A DNA stretch of 60,000 nucleotides, taken from Membranipora membranacea (lineage: Eukaryota > Bryozoa > Gymnolaemata > Cheilostomatida > Membraniporidae). A model generated the notes under the pieces. It saw nothing but the letters and a program-made list of their open reading frames with translations, did no database searches and had not been told where the DNA came from. Location: NCBI GenBank assembly GCA_914767715.1, contig OU612065.1:9426001-9486000 (forward strand). Reading direction: 5' to 3'. The translations under genes were made by a program, and so were the position numbers. Positions 11,103-22,865 of this stretch are shown piece by piece (position 1 is the stretch's first letter; every line of letters begins with the position of its first letter).

Positions 11103-11485
11103 ATGTGGAGTCATTCTGCGCATGCTCAGCTCTGGGCATGAGCTGATCTCTGCAAAATTGACTCTCGGAATTCCGAAGCCATCTGATTGGCTACCTGCTC
11201 TGGTGACATACTCCCCAAAGTGTGCGGATTTGTTATTAATATTTATCCTCCCTTGTCATTATTAGCTGATTTTGATTGATAGTTTATGCAGGGGATATCC
11301 CATTTCCCCTTTTTCAAAGTTGCAATCCGAACCCAAACTAAACTCATTGTTCTTGCACATGCGCAAATTCAAGTCACGCATGATGCATACTTAGCTTTAT
11401 GACACCTGCTTTGTGGTAATGATAGCATAGTTTATCAGTGATCTACATGCCCAGTCAGATCACGAGAGTCAGTATGATGTGGACT
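11103..11485. mobile_element. Copy D of the 364-bp TIR family
   Basis: The element spans 11112-11476 (365 bp), from CATTCTGCGC to GAGTCAGTATG. The flanking 9-mers are ATGTGGAGT (11103-11111) and ATGTGGACT (11477-11485), differing at one base. The first three bases of the target are the last three of copy A, so it landed on copy A's right border. Confidence 0.88.
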
Positions 11486-12179
11486 ATTACATACTGACTC
11501 TCGTGATCTGACTGGGCATGTAGATCACTGATAAACCATTCTGCGCATGCTCAGCTCTGGGCATGAGCTGATCTCTGCAAAATTGAGTCTCGGAATTCCG
11601 AAGCCATCTGATCTGATCATCTTGTCACTATTAGCTGATTTTGATTGGCAGTTCATGCAGGGGCTATCCCATTCTCCCTGACCAAATTTTCTCTCAGAAC
11701 CTAGACTAAACTCATTGTTCTTGCACATGCGCAATTTAAAGTCACGCATGATTTATACTTAGCCTTACGACATCTACTTTGTGGTAACTATAGCCTAGTT
11801 TATCAGTGATCTACATGCCCAGTCAGATCACGAGAGTCAGTATGCTGATAAACTAGGCTATAGTTACCACAAAGTAGATGTCGTAAGGCTAAGTATAAAT
11901 CATGCGTGACTTTAAATTGCGCATGTGCAAGAACAATGAGTTTAGTCTAGGTTCTGAGAGAAAATTTGGTCAGGGAGAATGGGATAGCCCCTGCATGAAC
12001 TGCCAATCAAAATCAGCTAATAGTGACAAGAGAGAATAACTATCAATATCAATTCCGCACGCATCGAAGAGCATACCACCAGAGCAGGTAGCCAATCAGA
12101 TGGCTTCGGAATTCCGAGACTCAATTTTGCAGAGATCAGCTCATGCCCAGAGCTGAGCATGCGCAGAATGGGACTATTA
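11481..12179. mobile_element. Copy E of the 364-bp family, interrupted by copy H
   Basis: The element runs from CATACTGACTCTCG at 11490 to GCGCAGAATG ending at 12170, in the opposite orientation to copy D. The 9-bp duplication GGACTATTA flanks it at 11481-11489 and 12171-12179. Removing the nested copy H and one target copy leaves 364 bp. Confidence 0.9.
11528..11853. mobile_element. Copy H (308 bp) nested inside copy E
   Basis: The element spans 11537-11844, CATTCTGCGC to GTCAGTATG, with a perfect 9-bp duplication CTGATAAAC at 11528-11536 and 11845-11853. It is shorter than its relatives, with an internal deletion of about 56 bp near the CATTCTG end. It is inverted relative to E, so the pair makes an extensive palindrome. 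Confidence 0.9.
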
Positions 12180-12215
12180 TCAAAAATGACACTTTCTATA
12201 GTTTACCTGCATTCG

Positions 12216-12597
12216 TGGACTATGCATTCTGCGCATGCTCAGCTCTGGGCATGAGCTGATCTCTGCAAAATTGAGTCTCGGAATTCCGAAGCCATCTGAT
12301 TGGCTACCTGCTCTGGTGGCACACTCTCAAATGCGTGCGGAATTGTTAGAAAGAGTTATCTTCTATTATCACTATTAGCTAAATTTGACTGGCAATTTAT
12401 GCAGGGGGTGTCCTCTCTCCCCAGACCAAAATTGCAATTAGAACCCAGACTAAACTCATTGTTCTTGCACATGCGCAAATTCAAGTCACGCATGATACAT
12501 ACTTAGCCTTACGACATTCTCTTTGTGGTAATGATAGCCTAGTTTATCAGTGATCTACATGCCCAGTCAGATCACGAGAGTCAGTATGTGGACTATG
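12216..12597. mobile_element. Copy F of the 364-bp TIR family
   Basis: The element spans 12225-12588 (364 bp), from CATTCTGCGC to GAGTCAGTATG. A perfect 9-bp duplication TGGACTATG lies at 12216-12224 and 12589-12597. It is a solo full-length copy and the best reference for the family in this window. Confidence 0.92.
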
Positions 12598-15383
12598 TGC
12601 CAAAATCCAATAAATAACTTACTTTGGTATTAAATCTTGAAGAGTTACTTCCCCATTTAGGTTTATAATCAAGGAGAAGACTATCCTCAGAAAGGAAAGA
12701 GGTCACAATAATAGAAAGAGCTCAGGACTAAAAACACTGACTATCATATACAACCTTACATCCGGTTATTATCATAACTAAGTTCACTGAAAGTATGACT
12801 GCTGCTGGAGTAATGTGTGTGAGCAAAATATGAGTTAACCAAGGATAAACTTTCATTTTCAAAAGACAGGTGACTAATAATAAGTTAATATATGAATAGC
12901 TTAAAGAGGAAAGAAGTCAACAAGGGGCAATTGCTAACTAAGAGTGTGGTTGACCAAGGAGCAACCTCATCATGTCACAGATAGGCATAATAATGAGGAG
13001 TTTGCCAGCCTGTGAACTGCCCCCCCCCCCTTTCCCAATTCAGTTCACAGTTCAGTTCACAGGCTGGCATACTCCTCATGCTTATGAGCAACCTCCAGTC
13101 CTGTGTTTGACCAGGGAGGGTCAGAGAAAGGGACCATTCTCCCTGGTTTGACAATCTTATAATAAAGTTGGTTGATCATGGAGAAGCTCATTCTATTCTT
13201 ACTCCCTCTAGTCTTGAGCAATTTTTCTCACTCCTCCCCTTGTTTTTTTTTGTCACAAAAAGAACCAGGGTCAGGCATGACTTGAGTGAAACAATTCTAG
13301 ACTAAACTACAAGCTCTGGACTCTGGTTTTTGCAGTAGTGTATGTCTGTGTGTGTTTGTTGTAGGCACGCCCTCTCTTGGCTAGCTGGTCCTTACTCCTA
13401 ACAAAGAAAGTAGAACTGAGCCAAGGATTAAAAAAACTCCTTGACTGAACATTCTACTGCTACTACCACTACAAGCTAGTACTACAAAAACTTTCCATGT
13501 AGCTGTTATTGTTTGTTACTTGATGTTAGTAGTCTGTAGAACATCATTTTAAGAATCAAATTAAAAGTCATCAGGTGAAATGTTCTACTTGGTGTAATTC
13601 TGTAACTTTAAGACAAGTCAAGGAGTAACTGTTACTCCTTGTTATACCATGAATGTAGTGCCAATCTGCCATGACTGTATCCTGGGCAGCCTTGTAAGTT
13701 TCAACTGCTGGACATACACAGGGCTAGGCGTAACATTGTGCTGTGGCTCCTCTTTTGTTACAAAAAGGACTGCTGTGGTATGAATAAGGGTACAGAGATG
13801 GTAAGTCAGTTTTCAAGATCACAGCCAGTATTCCTGTGTGATAATCAGAGGCTTACCGTCTGCTCTTTTAATAACTAAATTGCTTCCCCGTCTTCCCTTG
13901 TTGTTGAGAAGCTTTCCTCCAACCAATAGGAGTAGATAAGTTGACCTTTAGAAAGTGAATTTGCATGCCCCATTTTCACTCTTCACTTGAGTTGACAGTC
14001 AAATTATTTTGCTGTTAGCTTTTCCGTTGTTGAATTATGGTTAGCCTACTTAAAAAGTGGATGCCAAAATTGTGTAGGGTATGTCCAGCATAGATCGAAC
14101 TGTGACTCACTATCAAAACTGGTGACTATCAGTTTGTTATTGTGGTGTAACCACAGAAAAAATCTCCTTGGTTTGATGAACTAAAATTATTTGAGGCTGC
14201 GATAGTATGTCTACAAATGTCTCCAACAGAAAATGGAGCTGTGTCCTAGTATCCATTTCGATTGGCTGGCCTCTGATGCCTTACCCAATATTGTCTAGCA
14301 TACTATACATAGGAAAGTTGGTATGTTTTCATCACTGCTCGATGTTCTCTCAAGGCTTGACATAAACATAACAGATGAAAAGGTAGCTCATTGCTGTAAT
14401 AATGACATCTGGTAGGTTTGTTAATTTATGCTTGTCATCTGATATCTTGAGAGCGTAGGCAGCATCTGGGAATCTTCCCCTTATAGTTGCCGCTGAGCAA
14501 AAGTTAATCCACAAAATTGTCATTATATTTTCAGGGAAAGGCTATTCTGCTGAGCTGATCACAAACAGGACCTGCTGCTCCTGGAAGCTTCTCATATTTC
14601 ATACATCTTACCCAAAAAAGCTTAGCAAAGCAGGGTAATGTCATATTTTGACAAGCTGACAGAATAGGATCGCTGACACCAATCTCCAGGTAGTCCTACG
14701 GTGTTCCTGCAATCAATTATGACTGTAGCGGCTTAGTTTGTATCGCTATGAATTGTCACAGCTCCCTGCTGGGATGCAGTTTTCTACTAATGTATCACAC
14801 TGGGTCTCTAGCGCATAGCTTGAAGCTTTGACGATGGCCTCCGATGACATTTCAAAAGATAGTCTCTTCTCTTGCTTTGTTGCTCGTGTGCCAGTTGTGT
14901 CTTGTTGCATATCCAGTGGTTGATGTGCTGAAGCGACGCTCAATGGCAAAATGATTTAAAAAATCTTGATGCTCGAAAGTTAAAGAATTTTGATGAAATT
15001 ATTCCAAGGTTGGCAACCGGATCCACATGGCTACTCATATTCATTAGTAGGCTTTACCTGTGATGCAACAGCGCAGAAAAAAGAGCCAACAGTAACTAGT
15101 GCTCTGTATATTTGATGGGATTCCACCTGCTAAATCTCAAATCTATGGAAAGCTTGATTCATTTAATTAGACTGTTCATTTTGTGTAAGGGTAGAAGACT
15201 TAGAAGTGATTTAAATTTAATGATGTAATATCCGAGTTAGCATCCTGTAATTACTTATTTCTAATTTTGCGTTATTATAGATCTATACCAAACGTTTAGT
15301 TGATTGAAATCATAACAATTGATCAGAAATCGTGAATAACAGACATAAAGTGCAGCAGTGCTGCGAGGATTACAAGAGCAGAG
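12598..15383. other. Intergenic stretch before CUEDC1
   Basis: No convincing gene is seen. It holds a hairpin with arms 12993-13019 and 13053-13079 around a C-rich loop. A short palindrome (GGAGTAACTGTTACTCC) lies near 13621. The promoter and 5' UTR of CUEDC1 are expected just before 15384 but show no clear named motif. Confidence 0.5.
12993..13079. repeat. Foldback hairpin with a poly-C loop
   Basis: The arm ATGAGGAGTTTGCCAGCCTG and its continuation TGAACTG are repeated inverted at 13053-13079, with one mismatch. The loop includes a run of about 12 C. It is probably a decayed or minimal inverted-repeat element; no clear target duplication was found. Confidence 0.7.
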
Positions 15384-18300
15384 ATGGCCGGATTTAGCCC
15401 TGTGGCCGATCATGAGTTCAACTCACAGAGCCACTCATTGAACCCTGCAGTGCACGAGATAGCTGAAGAAAAACGTAGCAAGCGCAACCCAAAGCAACTT
15501 GACTTTGAAGCGGTAAGTGTAGATATCTATCAAGTTCATACATTGACTCATCTGTCTGATTGAAGTGTTACAGTTTTGCGGGTTCACAATACATGCACAG
15601 CATCAATATCAGCTGAAGGCTACAATCTTCCCCACGTAGCATTCGATAACTTACAGCTCAGTCTGGAGTGTATTCAATTTCACGAGAAATTAGTTCTGTA
15701 TTTTCATTACCATTGGGGCAAATACCGGGATGGTCGAGGCAACAGGATTTGTATTTAGATATCCATAGTTGCAGGGATTCAGTAGTTTCTATGCAACTTA
15801 CACACATAGTTTTCAACTGCCCCAGACCGATGTTGGTCTGCATCAGAGCCTGTCACAATCTGAGGTGGTTAGATCCACCTACATCATATAGTTCAAGACG
15901 TCAACTCTTTGCTACAGTTAAATGGCTCTTTACAATAAAATAGGATTATTTTACTCTTTATCATCATAATTTGTCTGATGAATCATAAGGATTCCTCTGT
16001 AGTGTGTTGGGTGAACTCCCTGATTAAAACAAAACAACCCTTGACTAAAACTGGCAGAAACACCAGTGTCCAGAAAACTAAGAGGTGATGGTCATAGTGT
16101 TGCAATTCTACATGTATATATATATATATATCATTTATTTTGTTATTTTTCTTTCAGGCTATGAATGATTTCCGGGCCATGTTTCCGGGACTTGAAGTTG
16201 AACTAATTGAATCAGTATTACGAGCTAATAATGGTGCTGTGGACGACACTATTGATCAACTGCTTACTTCAAACTTTGAACCGAAGGGCCATATAAAGAC
16301 GGATAGAGCTCACAATCCATCTGTAAGGGTCCAACACTGAATCACTTCAGTATAAGTTCATAGATTTATATACTCAACAGCCTGTCAAAGTCTTGTTAGC
16401 TTTATTGCTTGCAGGGATTGATATTTTCTGGGATCACATTTTGTAGTGGTGTATTCTCGAGACATTTGTCACTCTTCTGTACCGATTTGATGGGTTAAGT
16501 GGGCCATTCCTCAACCACTTAGCTAGCACAGAAGATGAAAGTACGGTACTAATCAATTGTAAAAATCACATGTTGGAGCTGGCACAGTTTCTGAGTCAGT
16601 GTAGGATGCACATTACAAATGCTAGTTCAAGGTGGCATTCAGCGTGCAACATGCTTACCAACTGTTACTTTCTGCAAACTACAAGTAGATGATTTTAATC
16701 ACAGGATCTATATCCTAGAACTCATAATAGTAATGTACATCATGGAAATTCAACTTGAGAGTTTGAGGAGGGCCAAATTATTATTAGACTATAAACTGAT
16801 TGAATTAGCGTAAATGGCAATACAAGCACTGCAAATCAATGGTAATTATAGTAATGCCACAGTCAGCATTGGTCAGTTACATTCATTCATAAAATTTGCT
16901 CATTGAAGGCGCTTCTACTATTGTATATGTATCAGCAATTATAAGATCAGGCAATGTTTACTTGTTGAACCCTAGGGATAGGCTTCCCCTTTCGTGAATG
17001 AAGAAAGGCTTTGCTTCTACCGCAAATCTGTTCACAGGTAGTTAATTAAAGTGAGCTGTCTGATCAGGGTTTTACATACATAGAGCTAGCAGCAGCGGCC
17101 AATGATGTGGGTGTTGGTGATGTTTATCTATATGGTAAAGTGACACCCTGCGATGTTTTGAAAGCCATATGTAACCTGCTAATACCAAGAAAAGGGTCAA
17201 TAATCTAGTGCTGTGGGGAATCCGGGGGGGGGGGAGGGGGGTGTATCCTGTTTTTTTTATTTCCGTGCAGACCACATACTGGTCACGATAGTGTACTAGC
17301 AAAACAACATTTATGATTCACAGATAAACAATGTCTATTGACTTATTAGGAGTATCGAAAGGCAGAATGAGGAGTCTCTGGCTCGATTCCAACTGATGAT
17401 TATGAGATATGTATTCATAGAAAGTGAATGACATGATTGATATGAAAATTGCACATTAAAACAGATCTATTTCCCGGTCAATGTTAGAAAGTTAACAGAA
17501 AATTTCAAATATGCACATAAATTTTATTAATGGCTATTGTACTGGTAACTGAATTAGTAGCCTCAATCTGTTTATTTCAGCCACCATTACTCCCACCGAA
17601 ACCTGCTGGCAGCTTACGCTACTCCACTGAGAAACTTAAAGTGCCTGGCGACCCGACACCCGCTCTTCCACCTCGGGAAGGTTCTCTAAAACGCAGTAAT
17701 CACAAGCCCAAACAAGCACATCAACCTGTACTACACAACACCCCAAACACAAGATACGATACCGAGTGGAATGGCATGGTCATTCCTATGCTTGGAAGAT
17801 TGCCATCAAATTTCTTACGGTGAGAATTCCATTGCCTGGCATCATGCAGAGTGTCATGTAATTCGAATTTAATGAGGTTATTAGACCATAATTGTTGTAA
17901 GTACTGCTAGTAATGTGACTTATATACACTAACATAGCTAAAGGGCTTCACACACTAATCTCCTGGGAGACCAGCTTTCATGCTTCCATGAGGGCAACAT
18001 CAGAATAATTAAGAATGTAAGTCACCGGAAGCCCTGCCCATGGTACCACGGATAGAGCAGGCGGACTGTGTTATATTGAGGTCGGATGAGTCCTGTAGTG
18101 GTGTGATTTGAATTATTTATGAGTTTGATTGATTAGTTTTATGGCCCTCTTTGGTATTGATGTGGAAACCAGTTGTGAGGTTAGCCAGAAATAAGCTAAT
18201 GCAACCACTTTAGAGTATATCACTGTGTAATTTTTTTTTTGTCCTTCACACTGAGGGCAATCACCTAAAGGTCGAAGGCTAATGTCACCACCAGTGGTTA

Positions 18301-21300
18301 GTTGTGTCTAAATTGTTACAGCAGCAGCTTCCCAGTGTTTAAAACCAAAACACAAAGATCAACCCTGTAAATGGTAATGAATGTTTTTCAGCTATGAATT
18401 TTTGCTTTCTGATGAAAGTATTATCAGTGTTTGTATGTAGCGTATCTGTTCTGTGACAGGGTTGTCAATACTGACTCTCCACCACCAAGGCCGCCAAAAA
18501 CTCTGAGCACCAAGTCGCGATCACAATCAATGAGGAATAAGATACCTACACATCTAGCAGAACAGCCAATCAGTAAATCTAGAGCTGGCACTCTCTCATC
18601 CAGGGTTCAAGGTAGATCCCATACTCTGAAACCCCGCCATGGCCAAATTACTTCAGTAAGTATTATTGTGGTGACATCCAGATCATTCTCTACTGCAATA
18701 TTTCTATATTTGGAAGAATTAACCGAACAGTAAAATTACCTACAAAACCTGGCTTGACTCAACACCTACCAACCTTACGAAATTGCACTGCTTACTTGTG
18801 TCACCAGTTACTCATTGTGCACTTCAGTTTATCAACTTCTGACTTGCCAGGCCCACGATTTCTAGCTATACAAAATTGCGTCACTTTATTGTGACACCTG
18901 TGACTCATTGCTCCCTGCAGTTCAACTTCTGACCTACATAGTGCTTTTTGTATGGAAGTGATCTCACTTTTTATGATTTTGTGATGGGGACTGTTGTGCC
19001 TTACAAGTCATTGCCTATATCTAACAATATGTTACACTGTATCCAAACTATGTGATGATGAATATTTCAAGAACCTATAATACTTGTTCAGGAAGTATAA
19101 TATGCCCAATGGCCCATCAAATTGAATGTGAATAAATAATCTCAGGGAACTACCCTACTCCCTGAGTTGACTTAGATGATAGCTGTATGTTTTATTATTG
19201 TTACTAGTCGTCAGGAGAGAGAATGAGCTCTAGTGCCCTGAAGAGGCAGATTGAGGCGAATCAGAGGAGATTACAGGAGACGTGTGAATCTAACGAGCTG
19301 GACGCTGACACAGAACGCTTCCTCGAGGATGAAAGGTGTGCTTAAGTTTATGATGTCACTTGTCATAACTTACTCAACTACGGAAAAAATTGTTAAAAAA
19401 ATAGGTGATGGGTAGCAGGCTTGAGGCAATACACTCTCACATATGATATCCATCAACCATCAGCCTATGATCAGCCTCATCATGGCATGTTCAACCAGTC
19501 AAATCTATCAACATTCTTATAGCCGAGACCGCTTTGGTTATCAAAACAGTGTTGAGTTGAATACTGTCAAATGAGTTGATTGATGGTGTCTGAGACATTA
19601 TTGTAGAAATACCAGCTGTGATTAACTGATGAAATGGGAATTTGAGGATCAGTAGATTTTTTACAAATTGGTCAGCTCCATGTTTTTGATCAGCGATGAC
19701 TACATTGGTATTAAGTTCAGTTGCTGCTAACTGATATCGATGGTTACTGCCGGTCTTATGGATTGCGTATCTAGATACGTGAATATTTTGATTCGCTGAC
19801 TTATCCGTGATTGAACCAACGCAATTTTTGCACGGTCTAAGATCATTTTTGTAAATCTTTATGTCATATAATACCACTTTCCTCTATATACTTCCAGGTT
19901 GGCATTGATAATGCAAAATGAGGAATTTCTGCGAGAATTGAAAAGGAATGAAGATTTTATGCGAACTTTGGAATTTGAACGAGGTAAAATTTGAGCTGAT
20001 TGCAATCTAAAAGCTGTTCCTAGCCGGCCCTTTTGTCTTTTGCATATTAGCACCACCGGCAATTTTGTGACATCTTTGATTGATATTATCAGATCGGTCA
20101 TGTCGGGTCGAACCAAATGAGTTTTGCTTGTATATGTTTAACAGGTTATCTGAGCACAATGTGATAATGATTATATAGTTAAAAATAGAGTGATTTATTT
20201 TTAAGATATGTTAGCCAGCAGACTAGCTCACGAACAGAAGAAGAACCGCCAGCTATCACAACTCTCTCCCTCGTCTGAGCGAGCACCCCCTAACTGGATG
20301 GTTCCACGAGCTTCTGAATTTGATGAGAGCTCTCTACCAAGAAGCCTTAGCCCGACCAGCGAGTTTGGATGTAAGCATAGTTCAGTAATCCCCTAGAGCT
20401 GCCAATCCAATTTTACATAGTTGTTTTGTTTTCACAGTAAATCTGTAATATGGTCATCGATCACATATTTTGAGCTTTTATAGGATGAGAGCAACAACAA
20501 AAAATTTTAATAGGTCATTGATATCCACTGCACGACAATGATTTTGCTGGGTGTTTCCTGGTGCAGTTGATATCTTTCTTCTCTGATTGCTAGACCAGAT
20601 GATCAAACCATGGTCTGATCCTAATTCCTTACAATAATAATGCAGGTCATGTTTCATCATGGAGTTCTGTTCCAAACTCCTTGATTGCATGTTTTTGCTT
20701 GGTTATAGTTTAGGAGTTGTCCCCTCTCTGAGTAATTTGTTCAAAGAGGGCACAACCGCTGATATGGAAGGTCAAACTTTACCTTTCAGCAGGGTGGTAT
20801 ATCCTACCCTCCCTGCTTTCAGCAGGGATATATATCACATCCTCTATGCTTTCAGCAGCATACATGGTATATATTGAGATATAACGGTTAGATTGATATG
20901 TATATAGCCATGGTACTGGTTGTAGCCATCAGGTATATATTCATATTTTTTCATTTTCAGCAATAAGACGCGCCAAGTCTGACGAGGGTAATGGCTCTGT
21001 GTATAATGGGACACTGGATCCAGCTATTGTACCAGTGGATATAACTGAGAGAGTTGACGTACATGAATTCAAAGACCAACTCAAGTCCATGGGTGCAAGT
21101 AAGTAAAAGTATATTCTTCGGTTGTATGCTCCTGATTTTCTTATTAGTAGTTTTATCAAACATTCAACTGATGTGTGCATTGAAATAAAGATATGCTATA
21201 AACATGATATGTATCTCATCATCTTTTACAGCTTCTAAAAAGAAGTTTGCCCTACTAGCAAAGAAGTTTTTCACTACTTCACGTAAAAAGCGTAAGGCTG

Positions 21301-21751
21301 GAAAAATACTGAGGGATGCACATGGGCAGTCAACTCTGAACCTGCTGGATGATAATGATGATGAAGATCTGATTGATGCCTCCGCCAGTCTTCACTTGGG
21401 TGGTACTGATGAAGTTCTGTTCGAACCACTGGTATATCAACAGCAATAATGTAGCACATAGGCCCATTACAAGATTCGAGATTTGACTTGATCTGTATTT
21501 TGTGTTTTGATGATGATACCATCAAAGGAAATGACACAACCAACATGTGTACATCATAATGTTTCAGTATTACTATTTAATCTAGTTTCATTTGTTTCAG
21601 TCATCATGTGATGTGATTTAGGCTTGTCATGTTATAATTTATGTTACAGCCAAACTGTTGGACAACCGATACAGCGGAGGATGAAACTGCGCCTCAACGA
21701 GCAGAAAGGGATTCCGGGAAAAATAGCCATATCAATGAACATTTCTTATAA
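15384..21751 (+). CDS. CUEDC1: CUE domain-containing protein 1 (CUEDC1)
   Basis: Ten exons: 15384-15512, 16158-16322, 17581-17819, 18460-18655, 19208-19335, 19898-19983, 20206-20370, 20961-21098, 21232-21431 and 21650-21751. Intron phases match throughout. The start is ATG 15384 (MAGFSPVADHEF). Residues about 44-90 form the ubiquitin-binding CUE domain: MNDFRAMFPGLEVELIESVL followed by RANNGAVDDTIDQLL. A proline-rich segment follows (PPLLPPKPAG; LPPRE). A charged helical stretch, MQNEEFLRELKRNEDFM, is a CUEDC1 signature. A basic region, KKKFALLAKKFFTTSRKKRK, precedes an acidic tail. If the last intron is retained, translation ends at 21447-21449 with VYQQQ instead of the last exon's 34 codons. 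CUE domains bind ubiquitin; the cellular role of this protein is not readable from sequence. Confidence 0.92.
16112..16132. repeat. TA microsatellite in CUEDC1 intron 1
   Basis: A short (TA)n run lies just upstream of the exon 2 acceptor. A similar run lies near 35680-35697. Both are simple repeats with no evident function. Confidence 0.8.
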
Positions 21752-22865
21752 CACACTCACTCCTTCTATTGGACTTAGATCAAGGTGAACCTACAAAGAT
21801 GGGATCATTAAATGCATAATATATTAATCATATTGTATAAGCCAATTTTTTTATAATTTAGATTTCGAAACTGCAAAAAAAATAGAATGAGTAAACTTGT
21901 TTACTGAATTTGAGGAAAAGCCTTCTTACATGACTCAATCTTCAAAGAATGCAGTAAGAAAAAAATATCAACATTTTTATTGGATAATCCATTATACTTC
22001 ATACTTGACTAAGCTAACTGCGTACAACAATGGTATACTGCCTGTTATGGTTCATAAATCATCAACATTCTTTACAAAACATTAATGATGAGGAGAACTG
22101 GTGTCACATGCATTTAGAGTTTTTGCCAAACTTATTAATGAAAACTGAGTCAGGAAAAGGTTGTTTCACGTCAGATGAATGCTTGTTAGATCCGCATTCT
22201 GTGTAAATGAAACATCTGATTTGAGTTGACTTACATACTTGTACTAATAAGAAATCTACCGAAGTATTCACTATAAAATAATACTTTTCATCTGTTCAAA
22301 CCAAACTGTGATACAAGCTTTGTTACTGTCAAAATCAACGGCCATTACAGTGTAAGTTACATATATTATTATAATCATAACATATTCTTTTGACCATGTG
22401 TGACTGACCATATTTTATATCACCTGGTGGTAGACTTTCGATGGCAGAATGATATCATTCGTTGACCTCTAATAATATGGGCCAATATGTATCCCCAAGA
22501 TGATTTTATATGCTTTTTATACCTGTGTAAAGATGAATGAATCAAAATTGTAAAAAATTTACTGTTGATCTGATACTGATATGTTCTGAATTTTTAATCA
22601 CCATTACATTTGTAAACAAAACTTGAGAATGAAATGGAAAAGGGTAGCAGATGGGGTTCGATATCATTTGAATATTGGAATGAGGATTATTTTTCTTTAT
22701 TGAAAATTTGGCTATATTTTTTTATTGCACTATTAAGGTGTGAAAAAAACCAGGTATTATACATTGTGAAATGTTTAAATATACAATATTAAAAGTCATT
22801 TTTGTCTTGATATCATCGATCACAAAATTACCCAATTGAGCAAAAGGATAATTTTACAATGTAGA
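21752..22865. other. Intergenic gap between convergent CUEDC1 and LRRC69
   Basis: The gap is AT-rich with no supported gene. It should hold the two 3' UTRs, which face each other. I see no strong hairpin or repeat. Confidence 0.5.

Larger units (their letters stand above)
7009..11105. mobile_element. Copy A of the 364-bp TIR family, split by the 3.64-kb element
   Basis: The left part is 7018-7182 (starting CATTCTGCGCATGCTCAGC) and the right part is 10833-11105 (ending CACGAGAGTCAGTATG). Between them sit the 3.64-kb element and its target duplication. The right part is further interrupted by a 65-bp mini-element at 11010-11074. Subtracting the insertions leaves 364 bp, the family length. The 9-mer GACTATTAT lies immediately before it (7009-7017). 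The same 9-mer recurs 2 bp after its right end once the later insertions are removed. Confidence 0.85.

Noticed and set aside
14746-14949. Minus-strand 67-codon frame, possible last exon of a gene divergent from CUEDC1
   Set aside because: No partner exon or recognisable domain could be found, although an AG acceptor is possible near 14940.
17224-17242. G-rich run as a possible regulatory quadruplex
   Set aside because: It is a simple homopolymer-like run deep in a CUEDC1 intron, with nothing further to support a function.
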